A DNA stretch of 64,000 nucleotides from Hippopus hippopus (GCA_946811185.2 OX328099.1:68762714-68826713); one strand, 5' to 3'; shown: positions 1-10,681, counted from the first letter of the stretch. Notes: generated by a model not told the origin, from the sequence alone. Numbers and translations: made by a program.

Positions 1-1260
1 CTTAAAAGGATGAGAATGGATTGATTTTGATATTTCTAATTTCTCCTAAGTGTCCCCAAAAAGATTTGTTGAAATATTTTGAAAAATCTCTTTTAATCTC
101 GCCAGCTACTTGTACATTTTAAATCATTACTTCGAAAAACAGCAAAGTAGTCCAGTTTTCAAGTCAAGTAGTTGGCCCCTTTAATAACCCGAAATGATTC
201 AATTTTGAGTTTTCTTATACATTCATAGTATCTGTTATTCAAAACAAGCATTTAATTTCAAAATTCGCTCTTAGGCTCGCCAGCTACTTGTACCTTTTGA
301 TTTTAATCTAAGTTAAATTGAAAAACATCCGCATTTTCATGACGAGTAGCTGGGCCCTTTAAATGATAAGAATGGACTAATTTTTAAAATCTTTAATTTG
401 CCCTAAATATCCTCAATATGATTCGTTGAGATAATCTCTCTATATCTAGCCAGCTTGTTGAACATTTAAAATCACCATTTCGCAAAAGTGCAAAATTGTC
501 CGATTTATATTAAGTAGCTGCCCCCTTTAATAACCGTAAATGCTTCAATTTTGAGTTTTCTGAGGCAATTATTGTCTACTTTATTCAAAACAAGCACTTA
601 ATTACAAAAATAGCTCTTAGACTCCCCCAGCTACTTGTACTTTTGAATTCCTCTCTAAGTGATATTGAAAAATGTCCCAATTTTCATGACGAGTAGCTGG
701 CCCCTTTAATAGTTAAAAATGAATTGAAAATGTTATTTTCCATTTCTTCGTAGAACAGTGAATGTGATTCTTTGAAATATTTTGAAATGTCTGTTTTAAT
801 CTCGTCAGCTACTTGTATATTTTAAATCCTTAATTAAAAACAAATGTAAAAAAATTCTATTGACAGATCTCGTAGCTTGACCCTTTAATACAGGAAATTA
901 TTTGATTTTGATTTTTCTGATGCATTTATATAGTATTCTGGATGGAAGAAAAACATTTCGTTTAAGGCGTCGACAATTAGTTCGCCAGCTACTTGTCCCT
1001 TTAGGAAACTACTAAAAAACCTCCATTTTAATTATTTATACATTGGTCGCTGGGTACGAATTGCCAGATTTTCCTTTTATAAGTGACTGCTTACTAGAAG
1101 GTGGCTACCAGTAGCTGGCTACAAATAACCAATTTTACAAGCTCAAGTAGCTGGCTACTAGTAGCTGGCTACTAGAAGCTAACTTTAACAGCTCAAGCAG
1201 CTGGCTACTAGTAGCTAACTTTACCTGAACAAGTAGCTGGCTACTAGTAGCTAACTTTAC
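1..1260. repeat. Tandem satellite, ~175-bp units
   Basis: A core reading GCCAGCTACTTGTAC recurs near 101, 279, 449, 629, 805 and 983, about 175-180 bases apart. Each is followed by an AGTAGCTGGCCCCTTTAATA-like block. Alternate units look more alike than neighbours, suggesting a dimeric unit of about 350 bases. From about 1,085 to 1,260 the array collapses into short AGTAGCTGGCTACTAGTAGCT repeats. No coding frame of interest is present. The period was read by eye. Confidence 0.8.
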
Positions 1261-3040
1261 GTATCTCATACTCTGGTTCAAGTCAAGCTATTTCCCCAAG
1301 ATGTTAGCTTTTCTCCACAATCATTCATGTTTGAGAAAACATACCAGGGGTTGTGACCAAACATGTTATTTCACAAAGCTTCTAGGAATATTATACTATG
1401 TTTGTAATTCAAAAGAGGTAGCCTAGGGAATTTGAATCATGGCCTTACCAAATCTCTGGAAAGTTGTTAAAGTCTGTACAGCATGACTCATTTGTCTCTT
1501 ATACTGAAGGAAGTTGGTTGTAGTGCTTGTTAACTCTTTCTCAAAAGACACAATTTTAGATTTGGCCAAACTGGAAGCATTTGCAGACGACAAAATAAGT
1601 AACTCAAAAATTAAAGTTTGTGTTTGAAGATTGGAAAACATTGTGGGAAAAGAAGGAAATGCTGGTAACCAGCTTTTTCTCCTTTTCCCACAACGTTTTC
1701 AAAAGCCATCTTTCTCGGGGTTATTAAAATTCAGAACTTTGTAGTAAATGGTTAAATAAACGCATGTATGGATAGGTAAACTGACCAACATGTTATAAAT
1801 AAGATACTATTCAAAACAGCTTTTAACTACAAAACTGAAATAAATTAAACAGCAAGGAAACATTGTTTTATATATTCTTATTTTTCTTTGTTCCTTTGAT
1901 TGAATAGATGATATTCTACACAAATTTCACTCATTTCACTTTGACAGCTCATATATTCATGTATGTCTTGATTTCCACCAGCTCAACAAGTTCTAGGCTG
2001 AGTTACTTTCCAAACGAGACTACAATAAATAACATGGCACCTCAGGTGAGGACTAAACCTAGGGCCTACAGGTTTCGAGTCATACACTGTAACACACAGA
2101 ACCCTCAATTTCTTTTTGAATATTCAAATTGTATGAAACTATGTCAAAAATCTTTTCACTAGTCTTTAGAACTAGTCTGTAGAACTATGCTCACTGCTCA
2201 TTTTAGCACATGTACATGTCCCTAGCTCTTCATTAGAGGGTGAGCTTTTAGATTTGTCCCAGTTGCAGTTATTTGCAAACAACAAATTAGATGTGAAGGG
2301 TACATTGTCGGGGAAAAGGGTGATATGTTGGTTACCAACATGTTTTCTTTGACTCGCACTGTTTAAAACGCCGTTTTCCCCTGGATATCAAACACTTGGT
2401 AAAGACTGTAAACATTCTTTCTAACAAAAACACTTAAACTGCGTTTATATCTTAATCAACAATTGTGATGAGCAATTTTCAAGAAAGCACTATTGATAAG
2501 GTTTTTTTTTTTTTTTTTTTAGCTACTGGTCTGAAGAAAACAGAGAAGTTGAGTGCCATTCCACATTACAGCTTGTCTTCATCTCTGTCAATTCCTGCAC
2601 ATATGCACCAACTTGGCGCAGCTTGTGCCAGGCCTGGTTGTGGGTCCTCAGGTTTTTGCTGCAGTTACAACATACTTTGTTATTTGATAACAATTGTGGT
2701 TTAGATGCAGAGAATTGGCCTCACTGTTTTCTGAAAATGAATTACTTTGTTGCATCACTGAGTGATAATTGAAGTGCTTTACGCAACTTTCATCGTAATT
2801 CTAGTTATATCACGTCGACAATTCAATCATTCATGTATGTAACAGGTTTCACGAATAGCACGCATTTGTTAACCTTCAATACAAATTGAATAGACAAGAA
2901 GCAAGATCCCATTATAAATTTACACTGAGTAAACGGAATATTGTTCAGAGTTTGGAAATTTGCTCCACAATATAAATTAGTCAGGCTCTGTGAAAAGGGA
3001 GCTTTATGCATCTGCAAACTCTATAGACCCAGGGGTTGGT
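1261..3040. other. Non-coding, repeat-bearing spacer
   Basis: No gene is supported. The stretch contains two copies of an interspersed foldback repeat, at about 1,634-1,700 and 2,308-2,370, centred on GGTAACC and flanked by ACATTGT-type arms. A T-run lies at about 2,503-2,520. Short open frames here lack codon bias or recognisable motifs. Confidence 0.5.
1634..1700. repeat. Foldback repeat, ACATTGT...GGTAACC type
   Basis: Imperfect palindrome with outer arms AACATTGTGGGAAAAG / CTTTTCCCACAACGTT and centre GCTGGTAACCAGC. Other copies lie near 2,308, 27,316, 30,397, 30,738 and 56,373, with weaker ones near 28,060, 30,060, 30,915, 34,205 and 56,105. The family is interspersed and non-coding. Several copies in 30.0-31.0 kb sit in a longer tandem unit of about 340 bases. 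Confidence 0.7.
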
Positions 3041-3416
<376 letters not shown>

Positions 3417-3591
3417 TGATACCGACCCAGGTGACAGGTCAGCCTGCCTAGTCCGCGCAGGCTGACCAGGGCCGAAACTTTTCGCTGTTGGTCAGTTTTC
3501 TCTATATCAAAGGAGCAGTGTACCCCAAGATTCAGTCGCTTGTGATAAACAACAGATTTTTACGGATCGATTATTATATGATAGCTTGCTA

Positions 3592-4713
3592 TATGGAACG
3601 CCATAACTGTCTTATGTTGTCATAAAACATTTCTTTATGTGATATTTTAGATTGTCTAGTCGTTTTTTTATTCCATTATTTTATATATGCGTTACGAGGT
3701 GTGGTCTTTGCATTACGTTATGTGATCTTTATATTACGTGATGGTGTTTTTAGATTACGTTATGGTGTTAAATTGTTATGTTATGTAGTTTCCTCAATAC
3801 CTTATGTAGTCTTCTTATTACGTTGTGAGGATATTATATGACGTGATGTGGTTTTGAGATTACGTTATGTGGTCTTTATATTACGTGATGGTGTTTTTAG
3901 ATTACGTTATGGTGTTAAATTGTTATGTCATGTAGTTTTCGCATTACGTTTGGTAGTTTTCGTATTACGTTGTGTTGTTATTATATTACGTGATGTGGTT
4001 TTGAAATTACGTTATGGCCTTTTCCTTAATCATTATGATGTCGTTTTAATACATTGTATGGTAAAATTGTTGTATCATGCAGTTTTCACATTACGTTTTG
4101 TAGTCTTCTTATTACGTTGTGTGGTTATTATATGACGTGGTGTTGTTTTGAGATTATGTTATTGTCACTATTTATGAAAGCATTGTGAGCAAAGGAGAAA
4201 GTGCTTTTGTAAGCAATTTCTTCTTTCCTAAATGCTTTCTATTAAGTAAGATACTTATTTTACCCAGTACACAATCGCTTTGAATTTTCGTGTGCAACTT
4301 TTATTTTGGACAGGTCTGAAATTTTGTGGTTTGTTAATGGGTTAATATATCAAAGAAAAAGACATTTGATATATAATCGATAGCTATCCGAAGGAACTCT
4401 TTGTGTATTATTCTGTTTGGTTAAGTTCGACAAAAAATGACAAAAAGTTGAAACCATTCCAGTTGATTTTCACATGCAGCCGTTATTATCTATACCCATT
4501 ATAGCCCAGTTTAGAATGCCATATTAACTCTTTCACTACCGAATAAATAAATTGTATTTGTTCATTGGCTAAAAATACACTTCCATTGCAAGATGAAGAA
4601 ATAGTTCATTTATAATCTAGAATGAAAATGTGGACAATGTGGACCAGAGATCAAACTGCACGTTCTGTGCAGTCTGATCTTGATCTACACTGTCCACCAA
4701 AGCTCCTTGTGTC
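3592..4713 (+). repeat. ATTACGT-rich interspersed repeat, left copy
   Basis: This 1.1-kb unit matches, in reverse complement, the segment 57,280-58,216 at the other side of the window. It contains a degenerate minisatellite of TTACGTTATG-type units (about 3,690-4,150), a unique middle, and the 33-base hairpin at 4,648-4,680 near one end. Length differences between the copies lie mostly in the minisatellite. No protein-coding signal. No terminal inverted repeats were found. Confidence 0.75.
4648..4680. repeat. 33-base hairpin repeat, copy 1
   Basis: Stem of 13 bases (AGATCAAACTGCA / TGCAGTCTGATCT, one mismatch) around a 7-base loop. Four other copies of the same length lie at 26,697, 52,907, 56,576 and 57,311, and a half copy near 51,787. 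Its interspersed occurrence in both orientations suggests a small mobile or structural repeat. Confidence 0.75.
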
Positions 4714-6456
4714 GTCAACATTAAGGAAAGAGTTTTAATAAATAACTCACCTATACCTTAACTAACATTATTACGTTGAAAATGGCTTCATCAACAGAAA
4801 CTTTTGATCCACCCGACGCAGATGGGTTTGCGTCGACTAATCACGGATAACATAAATTATGGTTTTGCTGACATCGAAATGGGAACATGGGCGGATACAT
4901 GGAACCCCCGCCCCTACCCCACCCCCCTAGAATTTTTAGAATAACCATTGTCTGCTAGGAAAATTTACCAAGTACCAACAACATAGAATTAGCTGAAAAA
5001 AATCGAGCGATATACCATGTTGTCTCTTGTCTTTTTTTTTTTAAATCTTACTGGGATATTGACTCTCGGTCGCTTAAAAGGTTTCTGCCTTATAGAGGTG
5101 CTCTCTCAGACAAGGCTGATTGCGTTTAGTTTCAGTTCATAAATTTATTTCGGATTTCCGGAATACCCTCCCCCCCCTCCCCCCCGGCAAAAAATTCTCG
5201 ATCCGCGTTTGGGGAAACTTCACATTGTGTTTTCATTTCAGACTCAATTATTGAATTCAAATACTTTATTGTTATTAAAAATTCGACCATATTAATTTTT
5301 TCGGGGCATATAGGTGTGTCTCTGTTGCGTACATGCTAGGTGTATTCGTCGTTTGCCTGCATGCCGAAGCAAGAGAGAGATAGAGAGAATGAGAGAGAGA
5401 TATGCCGTTAGAAAATAGTTTCGTCAAAGGTTAAGTTCAAACTGCATTAGCTAATCTGATCAGTGATTCTTTGTCGATGTTTGTGAACACGAATCATGTG
5501 ACATGAGGTCAGGAGGCTAGTCAACGTTGGTTTAAGCTTTGTATTGTTTGGAATCTTGTGAGCATTTATTTAATAAACGTAAACATTTTGAACTGGTTCA
5601 TTTAACATTTAACTCACCGTTATCATTCAATGACTTGAGCTTCGTGAAGTTTGACATGGCTTGTTTACATAACGTTGATTCACCATCAAAAAAATAATAA
5701 CTAGATCTAGTAGTAAATAAATAAATAACATTTCATGCTTGTAAAAAGGATGAAAATATTTCATGATCCACAAATCGGCTTTTAAGATCAGAAAGACCCG
5801 GATTCAGTTTATTTTCGCAGGGGACCCCTGTCTTCCGATAAGAGGCTCTGCATCCTTAATCCTTGATAGAGGACGGCTTCCAGACCCCAGATTCCCCTTC
5901 CACAATTGTGTAAGTTGAAAAAAGCTCCTGCTACGCGCCTGGGCCTATTGAGAATAGGGTCTGTAAGTCTCGTTTAAATGAAATGCACTTCCGGGATCAC
6001 TGGTCGCCATATTGAGATTTTTTCCACTATTTTGCTTGTGTATGTACTAACAGTCGTGACGTTACTCTGACGTGTTTGTCATTTAAATTCTCAAAAAAGG
6101 GTACGGAGAGGAAAAACTGGAGATGAAAGATGTTGGCAAGGGTTAAAATATTGTTGAGAAATAAAGCTGTAATTTAAAAACAGGCCGTGGAATCGGCGAA
6201 AACCCTAGTCCAAATATTTAGACGTACACATGCTTGTTTGCTGTTCAACATTTATCTATCGGACATTTCACATTTTACTTTTCTTTTGCATGTTATGTCT
6301 AAACGGGCCCCACTTAGTTGTAAGTAGCAAATTCGATTTCCTAAAATCCGAGATAATGTTGAAAAAGCACTGAACTAAACATGAAAGATAACTTAACTGG
6401 GTACAAATTTACTTTTTTCTCTCTCAAAAAGGGCCATATTTATGATATATTCATCT
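4714..6456. other. Spacer left of Polinton 1, no gene seen
   Basis: AT-rich unique-looking DNA. It holds a C-rich tract (about 5,168-5,185) and a (GA)n tract (about 5,371-5,400). No reading frame with protein-like composition, tRNA or recognisable transposon end was found. Confidence 0.5.
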
Positions 6457-6760
6457 AGAATTAGTAGTATATAATATGGGTTATCTAACTCAAAACCCAA
6501 AATAATTAGGCAAAACCCCAATGCGATTCGAAAAATTCAAATTTTTAAATTCTCCAATCCACAAAACCCCATCCCACACCCACTAACCCCCATTCGCACA
6601 AGCCCCAACAGTCGACTAAAAAGCTAAAGCTGTTTAGACTAGTCAGTCTAGGTAAAAAAAAATTTAAAAAAAATTATAAAAAAATTTTTTATAGAGAAAA
6701 TTATATAGAAAAATATTTTGAAAAAAATTCATCTCACATTTTTTAAACATTATACCCATA

Positions 6761-7105
6761 ATGAAAGAACAAGAAAAAACCCCCTTTAGTAATAATATAC
6801 CTATAGCTCTAAATCCCGCTATACAACATACAAACGCTCCACAGATAAATACTCCTATAGAAACATTAACGCCCTATGAAAAGTTATATATTAGACGCGC
6901 CTTCGCTCTCTTTATGTTAGAAGAACCACAACCACCTCCCACAACTATTTATCCCATCCCATCAAACGAAGAATGGGGTCTTGCTGTTCACTATCACACA
7001 AGCAATATTAATTTCCAAGAACAAATAGAAATATGGATGCCAGGCGATGCATTTCCGATAGAGATATGGTCTGATTGCTCTATAAGACCGCATAAATTAC
7101 ACTAG
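6761..7105 (+). CDS. TIR-encoded hypothetical protein A, left copy
   Basis: 114 aa, unrecognised. It is Pro-rich (QPPPTTIYPIP near residues 55-65), with an early helix-like stretch (TPYEKLYIRRAFALFML) and a C-terminal part rich in Trp, Ile and acidic residues. There is no membrane segment or cysteine pattern. The gene lies wholly in the left TIR and reads inward. The mirror copy at 22,995-23,339 differs by only two residues (T8P, Q90P by eye). Preservation of the frame in both copies argues that it is a real gene. Element 2 has no counterpart. Its position at the element tip suggests an early or accessory role, but function is unknown. Confidence 0.6.
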   Translation: MKEQEKTPFSNNIPIALNPAIQHTNAPQINTPIETLTPYEKLYIRRAFALFMLEEPQPPPTTIYPIPSNEEWGLAVHYHTSNINFQEQIEIWMPGDAFPIEIWSDCSIRPHKLH

Positions 7106-7198
7106 GCACCAATTCTAAAATTTATAAAAAAAAAATTTGTATAGATGAAATTATATAGAAATTATTTTGAAATTTAAAAAAAAAGTTTTAAAAAACAT

Positions 7199-7591
7199 AT
7201 GGAACCACTAAAAGATTTTCTAAAAGAATTAAACTTAGACAAAGACGACTCGTTAATGAAGTCTATAGATAACATGAAAGAGAATTTGATAAACGTAGAT
7301 ATAGTTAAAGATAAATTTAAAAACTTAATTTCAGACAAAGAAATTTCAGCAAGATTCGCTGTACTTCTAGCTAACTACACAAACAGTATTTTAGATTCTA
7401 TAGATCCCTTAATCAAACAAGATCCAAGTAAAAAGGTTGCATTTTGGAAACAAATTTACGTATGCAAAAACGCGTCTAAGAAAAATTTAGTACTAATGTA
7501 TAATAAAACTAATGGAATTAAATTAGATAGAAAGTTAACTAGAAACGAAATATTATACAAAGTCTGGCTAATTAAAAAGGTTGGGATTTAA
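7199..7591 (+). CDS. TIR-encoded hypothetical protein B, left copy with internal deletion
   Basis: 130 aa. Identical in outline to the 167-aa protein of the right TIR (22,397-22,900) but lacking 37 residues just before the final KKVGI. The loss is an in-frame 111-base deletion flanked by a short AATTAAAAAGG-type microhomology. The protein is Lys/Leu/Asn-rich and predicted mostly helical, with no membrane span. Unrecognised. The open frame survives the deletion, so whether this copy is functional cannot be said. It reads inward from the tip and ends at a hairpin shared with the convergent fibre gene region. Confidence 0.55.
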   Translation: MEPLKDFLKELNLDKDDSLMKSIDNMKENLINVDIVKDKFKNLISDKEISARFAVLLANYTNSILDSIDPLIKQDPSKKVAFWKQIYVCKNASKKNLVLMYNKTNGIKLDRKLTRNEILYKVWLIKKVGI

Positions 7592-7626
7592 AAAATATAA
7601 CTTGTTTATAAATAAAGTTATATTTT
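7592..7626. terminator. Hairpin between convergent genes (element 1, left)
   Basis: Perfect 12-base arms AAAATATAACTT (7,592-7,603) and AAGTTATATTTT (7,615-7,626) enclose an 11-base loop, and AATAAA overlaps loop and arm. It follows the stop of the TIR gene. The same stem recurs at 22,362-22,396 and 38,112-38,144, always at convergent gene ends. I infer an RNA 3'-end signal working in both directions. Confidence 0.55.
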
Positions 7627-7703
7627 ATGATGTCCCCAAGCTAATGTTGAAAAACGTTAAACTAGTTAAACTAATCCTTTTTCCAATATTTAACACTTTA
7701 AGT

Positions 7704-9005
7704 CTACAAGTCTAACTCTATCAAAATAGATATGTAAGAGTGTTCCGCAGTAGGGTTGCTTGATCTTGAAATAAAGTTTATGGTATCGCATTGTTTTATT
7801 TCAAGTGGTTTAGGAAAAACTACACAGCTACAAGTCTCATCTTTCTTTTTAGTAATAGAGTAATCAACCAGCTCTACTCCGTTTACCACAATATTAACTT
7901 TTGCCTCTTCTGGTACATTAGGGTTACTTGTAAAAACCGATAAACTACCTCTTATAATTCTACCCGACGCATTCATACAATAACCACCCATCCTATGGCT
8001 AGCACCTGAAGCACCATTACCAAATGAAAACTCATAATTACCGTTTCCAATTGGTCCATTTTCTTCAGCCCACACGGTTATAATAGGGAGGGAGACTTTT
8101 TTATCCACGTATGATTTTGTTGCTAAATCTCTCTCTTCTACCGGGGTTGGCGCGTTTTTTAAAGAAAAACCCCAAAGATTTATGTTAGTCGCTAGCATAA
8201 AACTTCCATCCCAATTTTTTATAATAGCTCCACCATTATCAACATAATTTTTATTGACAGCAGAGTAAAGGGATGCAGGATTTGGTAATCCAATAATTTG
8301 GTGATCATTCATATCTATTTCACCAGACGTTAAAAAAGACCCATCTTGTTTTTTTGTCATAGCTTTTACACCCGCGGTAGCCGCCTCAACGATGGTATCT
8401 ACATAAAACTTATTTGCAGCTTGTTGCTCTTCTAAAGGGCTTCCAACGTCGCTAATTCTCCGCCCACCCATAGAAACGTCTGCAACTGCTAGATACACAT
8501 CATTTAAGTAAACAAAAGCTCGTCTCAAACCATCTACATAAGCCCTAGTTGCAGCATCTTGTGGATATACGGGATCTATAAGATTTGTTAAACTATATCC
8601 TTTCATATTTATATTTGCAACAGCGGAAAAGGTGCCATCTGGTTCCTCTACTATTGCTTTACCACTCCTATCCACATAATTTTTAGTAGCAGCTTCATGC
8701 GATTCTGTTGGTTCCTTAACGTTTTTTATCGGATTAAAACCCATGTTTAAATAACCATTTTTAACGTGGTATCCTCCGTTTTCATCCAACAACCCTGAGT
8801 TGGTGTCAACATAATCCTTAGTTGCCACATCCTGAGAATTTACTGGATTACTAACCCTAGTTAATGTATTACCATTCATGTTTATAGAACCAGTAACAAC
8901 AGTTGTTCCATCTTTACGTAAAAAATTATTATTTATGTAAGCGAGTGACACACCATCATCGCTTGTTTCAACATCTTCCATTCTTCCAAATTTGTTAACA
9001 GGCAT
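7704..9005 (-). CDS. Fibre-like repeat protein (putative attachment protein)
   Basis: 433 aa. Six repeats of about 45 residues each end in a motif like ATKxYVD. The YVD triplets lie at about residues 65, 110, 156, 201, 254 and 299. Each repeat starts with a strand-like I-N-M-x-G/N segment. Such repeats resemble phage and virus tail-fibre shafts, which form trimeric beta structures (family knowledge). Residues about 308-433 form a separate beta-rich C-terminal domain with three cysteines (YCMN, CSC) that could be a receptor-binding head. There is no signal peptide or membrane span. First gene of the leftward virion operon, 13 bases from the protease start, with a TAATATAAAA sequence just before ATG. 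The orthologue in element 2 is also intact. Attachment is inferred; a capsid decoration role is the alternative. Confidence 0.65.
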   Translation of the reverse strand: MPVNKFGRMEDVETSDDGVSLAYINNNFLRKDGTTVVTGSINMNGNTLTRVSNPVNSQDVATKDYVDTNSGLLDENGGYHVKNGYLNMGFNPIKNVKEPTESHEAATKNYVDRSGKAIVEEPDGTFSAVANINMKGYSLTNLIDPVYPQDAATRAYVDGLRRAFVYLNDVYLAVADVSMGGRRISDVGSPLEEQQAANKFYVDTIVEAATAGVKAMTKKQDGSFLTSGEIDMNDHQIIGLPNPASLYSAVNKNYVDNGGAIIKNWDGSFMLATNINLWGFSLKNAPTPVEERDLATKSYVDKKVSLPIITVWAEENGPIGNGNYEFSFGNGASGASHRMGGYCMNASGRIIRGSLSVFTSNPNVPEEAKVNIVVNGVELVDYSITKKKDETCSCVVFPKPLEIKQCDTINFISRSSNPTAEHSYISILIELDL

Positions 9006-9018
9006 TTTTATATTATTA

Positions 9019-9435
9019 CTAAAAAAGTTTATTTAAAACATTTTGAAATTTATTACCTGTGGATAACTCTTTTAGAATGTACAAACATAAATGACCACAA
9101 AATACTTGCCCAGCTTGTTGTAATTGATCAGTATTGTACTGTATTGGGCTTTTTAAATACTCTCGAATTTCAATAGGTGGTTGTATGCCATAACTGTCAA
9201 AATAAATTTTAGTTTTACCGTTTTTATACCAAGCAACCCAATGTGTACCAGGTCCACCACTTTTATCAAAGTTTACTATGCCACATTCTTTTTTACTCGG
9301 TTTTCTCGGTAATGTATCTAGTAAAAAAACTCCTCTAAAATAAGGAATCTTTAATCTTTTTGAGGCACCCTCTAATTCGAAATTGTTCAACGGTTTATTT
9401 GGTAAAATTACGTTTTCAATCGAAATATTTGACAT
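9019..9435 (-). CDS. PRO: Adenain-type cysteine protease
   Basis: 138 aa, short relative to adenovirus protease (about 200) but holding the full catalytic pattern in order: His65 in GTHWVAWY, Asp80 in YFDSYG, Gln106 seven residues before the nucleophile, and Cys113 in FCGHLC. This is the C5 (adenain) fold found in Polintons and adenoviruses, where it processes capsid and core precursors during maturation. The frame is intact here, whereas the element 2 copy has a stop directly after the catalytic His. It lies between the fibre and integrase genes, all on the minus strand with spacers of about 10 bases. The start follows ACTATAAAAA, the usual start context in this element. Confidence 0.9.
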   Translation of the reverse strand: MSNISIENVILPNKPLNNFELEGASKRLKIPYFRGVFLLDTLPRKPSKKECGIVNFDKSGGPGTHWVAWYKNGKTKIYFDSYGIQPPIEIREYLKSPIQYNTDQLQQAGQVFCGHLCLYILKELSTGNKFQNVLNKLF

Positions 9436-9444
9436 TTTTTATAG

Positions 9445-10386
9445 TTAAATATTTCTAATGTCGTTATTGTCAACCCATGAATTAAATTCATCAGGATAAC
9501 CTTTCCACTTTACGAGAGATTTCTTTTTTCCTTTTTTAATAACCTTTTCTATTCTATACACCTCTTGACTGGTTTTCTGCAGTTCAGGTTCATAAAAGGT
9601 ACCTTGTATTTCTTCTCCATTAAGATCCTTAATTTTATATGTTACAGGTGATGTAAGTTTTACTTCAGAAACTGTAAAAACCTCCTCAGTCCATCTTGTT
9701 GTATAACCTTTCTCAAAAGTCTTTTTCTTTTTACTTATCCTTACTTTGTCTCCAACGGAAAACTTAGGATTTATATCTTTTATTTCGAGATGATCGGGGT
9801 AAAGATTTCTCCAAACTCTCGTTTCATTTTCTTTTTTACTAGCGTCTACCGGAGTCATCTTGATAGATGAATGCCTCGTGTTATTATATTTTTTAACGAG
9901 ATCCGCTAACACATTGATGTAAACGTTTGTAGAGTTAGCGGAAAAATACTTCCACATCTTTTCTTTCATTGTTCTAATCCATCTCTCAACCACACAAGAT
10001 TTTTCCTCATTTTCAGTAGAATACAATTCAACCAAGTCTTTAACATCTTTGTTATAAAACTCTTTACCCTTATCCACCCACATTTTTTCAGGTTTTCTCT
10101 CCTTAAAAATACTCTTCAATGCTATAGCAACAGATTTCCCTGTTTTGTCTTTTAATGGCACCAGATATCCATATTTAGAAAAGATGTCAATGACAGCGAG
10201 AAGGTATTTAACACCACGATTAAGCTTAGAAAATGCTTGCATGTCTACTAAATCCGCAGCCCATATCCTATCTATACCGTTTACTCTAACTCTCCTTTTC
10301 TTAAAATTTCTTTTTACAGGTTTATGTAATTCTTCCACTAAAATTTTTATCGTGTCGAAATTTTTTTTTTTTAACTCCCATTCCAA
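9445..10386 (-). CDS. INT: Retroviral-type integrase with chromodomain (Polinton INT), 5' end displaced by frameshift
   Basis: 313 aa. The rve catalytic core shows Asp45 (WAADLVDM), Asp105 (WVDKGKEF) and Glu134 (VVERWIRT). Only 28 residues separate the second Asp and the Glu, fewer than the usual 35 or so, and the same shortening is in element 2. Residues about 205-255 look like an SH3-type basic DNA-binding domain. Residues about 275-312 are a chromodomain (VEKVIKKG..SLVKWKGYP...SWV), known to target integration to modified chromatin. In element 2 the same frame continues upstream into a PLA2-like domain. Here a T-run near 10,365 throws the upstream part out of frame, so this ATG is probably not the native start. 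Confidence 0.88.
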   Translation of the reverse strand: MEWELKKKNFDTIKILVEELHKPVKRNFKKRRVRVNGIDRIWAADLVDMQAFSKLNRGVKYLLAVIDIFSKYGYLVPLKDKTGKSVAIALKSIFKERKPEKMWVDKGKEFYNKDVKDLVELYSTENEEKSCVVERWIRTMKEKMWKYFSANSTNVYINVLADLVKKYNNTRHSSIKMTPVDASKKENETRVWRNLYPDHLEIKDINPKFSVGDKVRISKKKKTFEKGYTTRWTEEVFTVSEVKLTSPVTYKIKDLNGEEIQGTFYEPELQKTSQEVYRIEKVIKKGKKKSLVKWKGYPDEFNSWVDNNDIRNI

Positions 10387-10681
10387 ATTTCATCTTCGTT
10401 CCAATGAGTCTACTTACCAAACCCTTTTCCATTTTTTCTCTAATACTAGGATTGTAAATACCTTCTAACTCTGTTAACATATCTTTATCGCATATTTCAT
10501 TCCTAGTTTTTGTATCATCATGCTTAAGATAGCAAACATCATGATTATAAGCAGCTTTATCAACGCGGTTTATAGGTTTACTCCATTCCTTTGGAGTTAG
10601 ATCAGGATTTAACCTCTCATCTAGCTTGGTACCTGGCCCCGTAAAATTGTGACCAGGGAGATGCATTTCAAAAGGCATCAT
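10322..10681 (-). pseudogene. PLA2-like domain segment of the integrase gene
   Basis: An open frame of 119 aa whose residues about 5-55 match the parvovirus-VP1/Polinton phospholipase A2-like domain: LPGHNFTGPGTKL (calcium-loop-like GPG), then a helix with AAYNHDVCY holding the His-Asp pair. In parvoviruses this domain breaches endosomal membranes; its role in Polintons is unproven. In element 2 the domain sits in one frame between a zinc ribbon and the integrase. Here it is cut off from both by frame changes at a T-run near 10,720 (upstream) and one near 10,365 (downstream). The last residues before the stop are out-of-frame readings of the integrase gene. Confidence 0.75.

Larger units (their letters stand above)
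6463..7647 (+). repeat. Polinton 1 left TIR
   Basis: Reverse-complement match to 22,341-23,637. It carries one copy of the 114-aa gene, a shortened copy of the 167-aa gene, a terminator-like hairpin and, at its inner end (7,627-7,647), an antisense copy of the last codons of the polymerase gene. It is 112 bases shorter than the right TIR, almost entirely because of a deletion at about 7,567-7,570. The target duplication AGAATT precedes it. Confidence 0.93.

Noticed and set aside
3848..4135. 95-codon frame in the ATTACGT repeat, also mirrored near 57,741-57,959
   Set aside because: Repeated VLRLRYVVF-like units are translations of a minisatellite, not a conserved protein.
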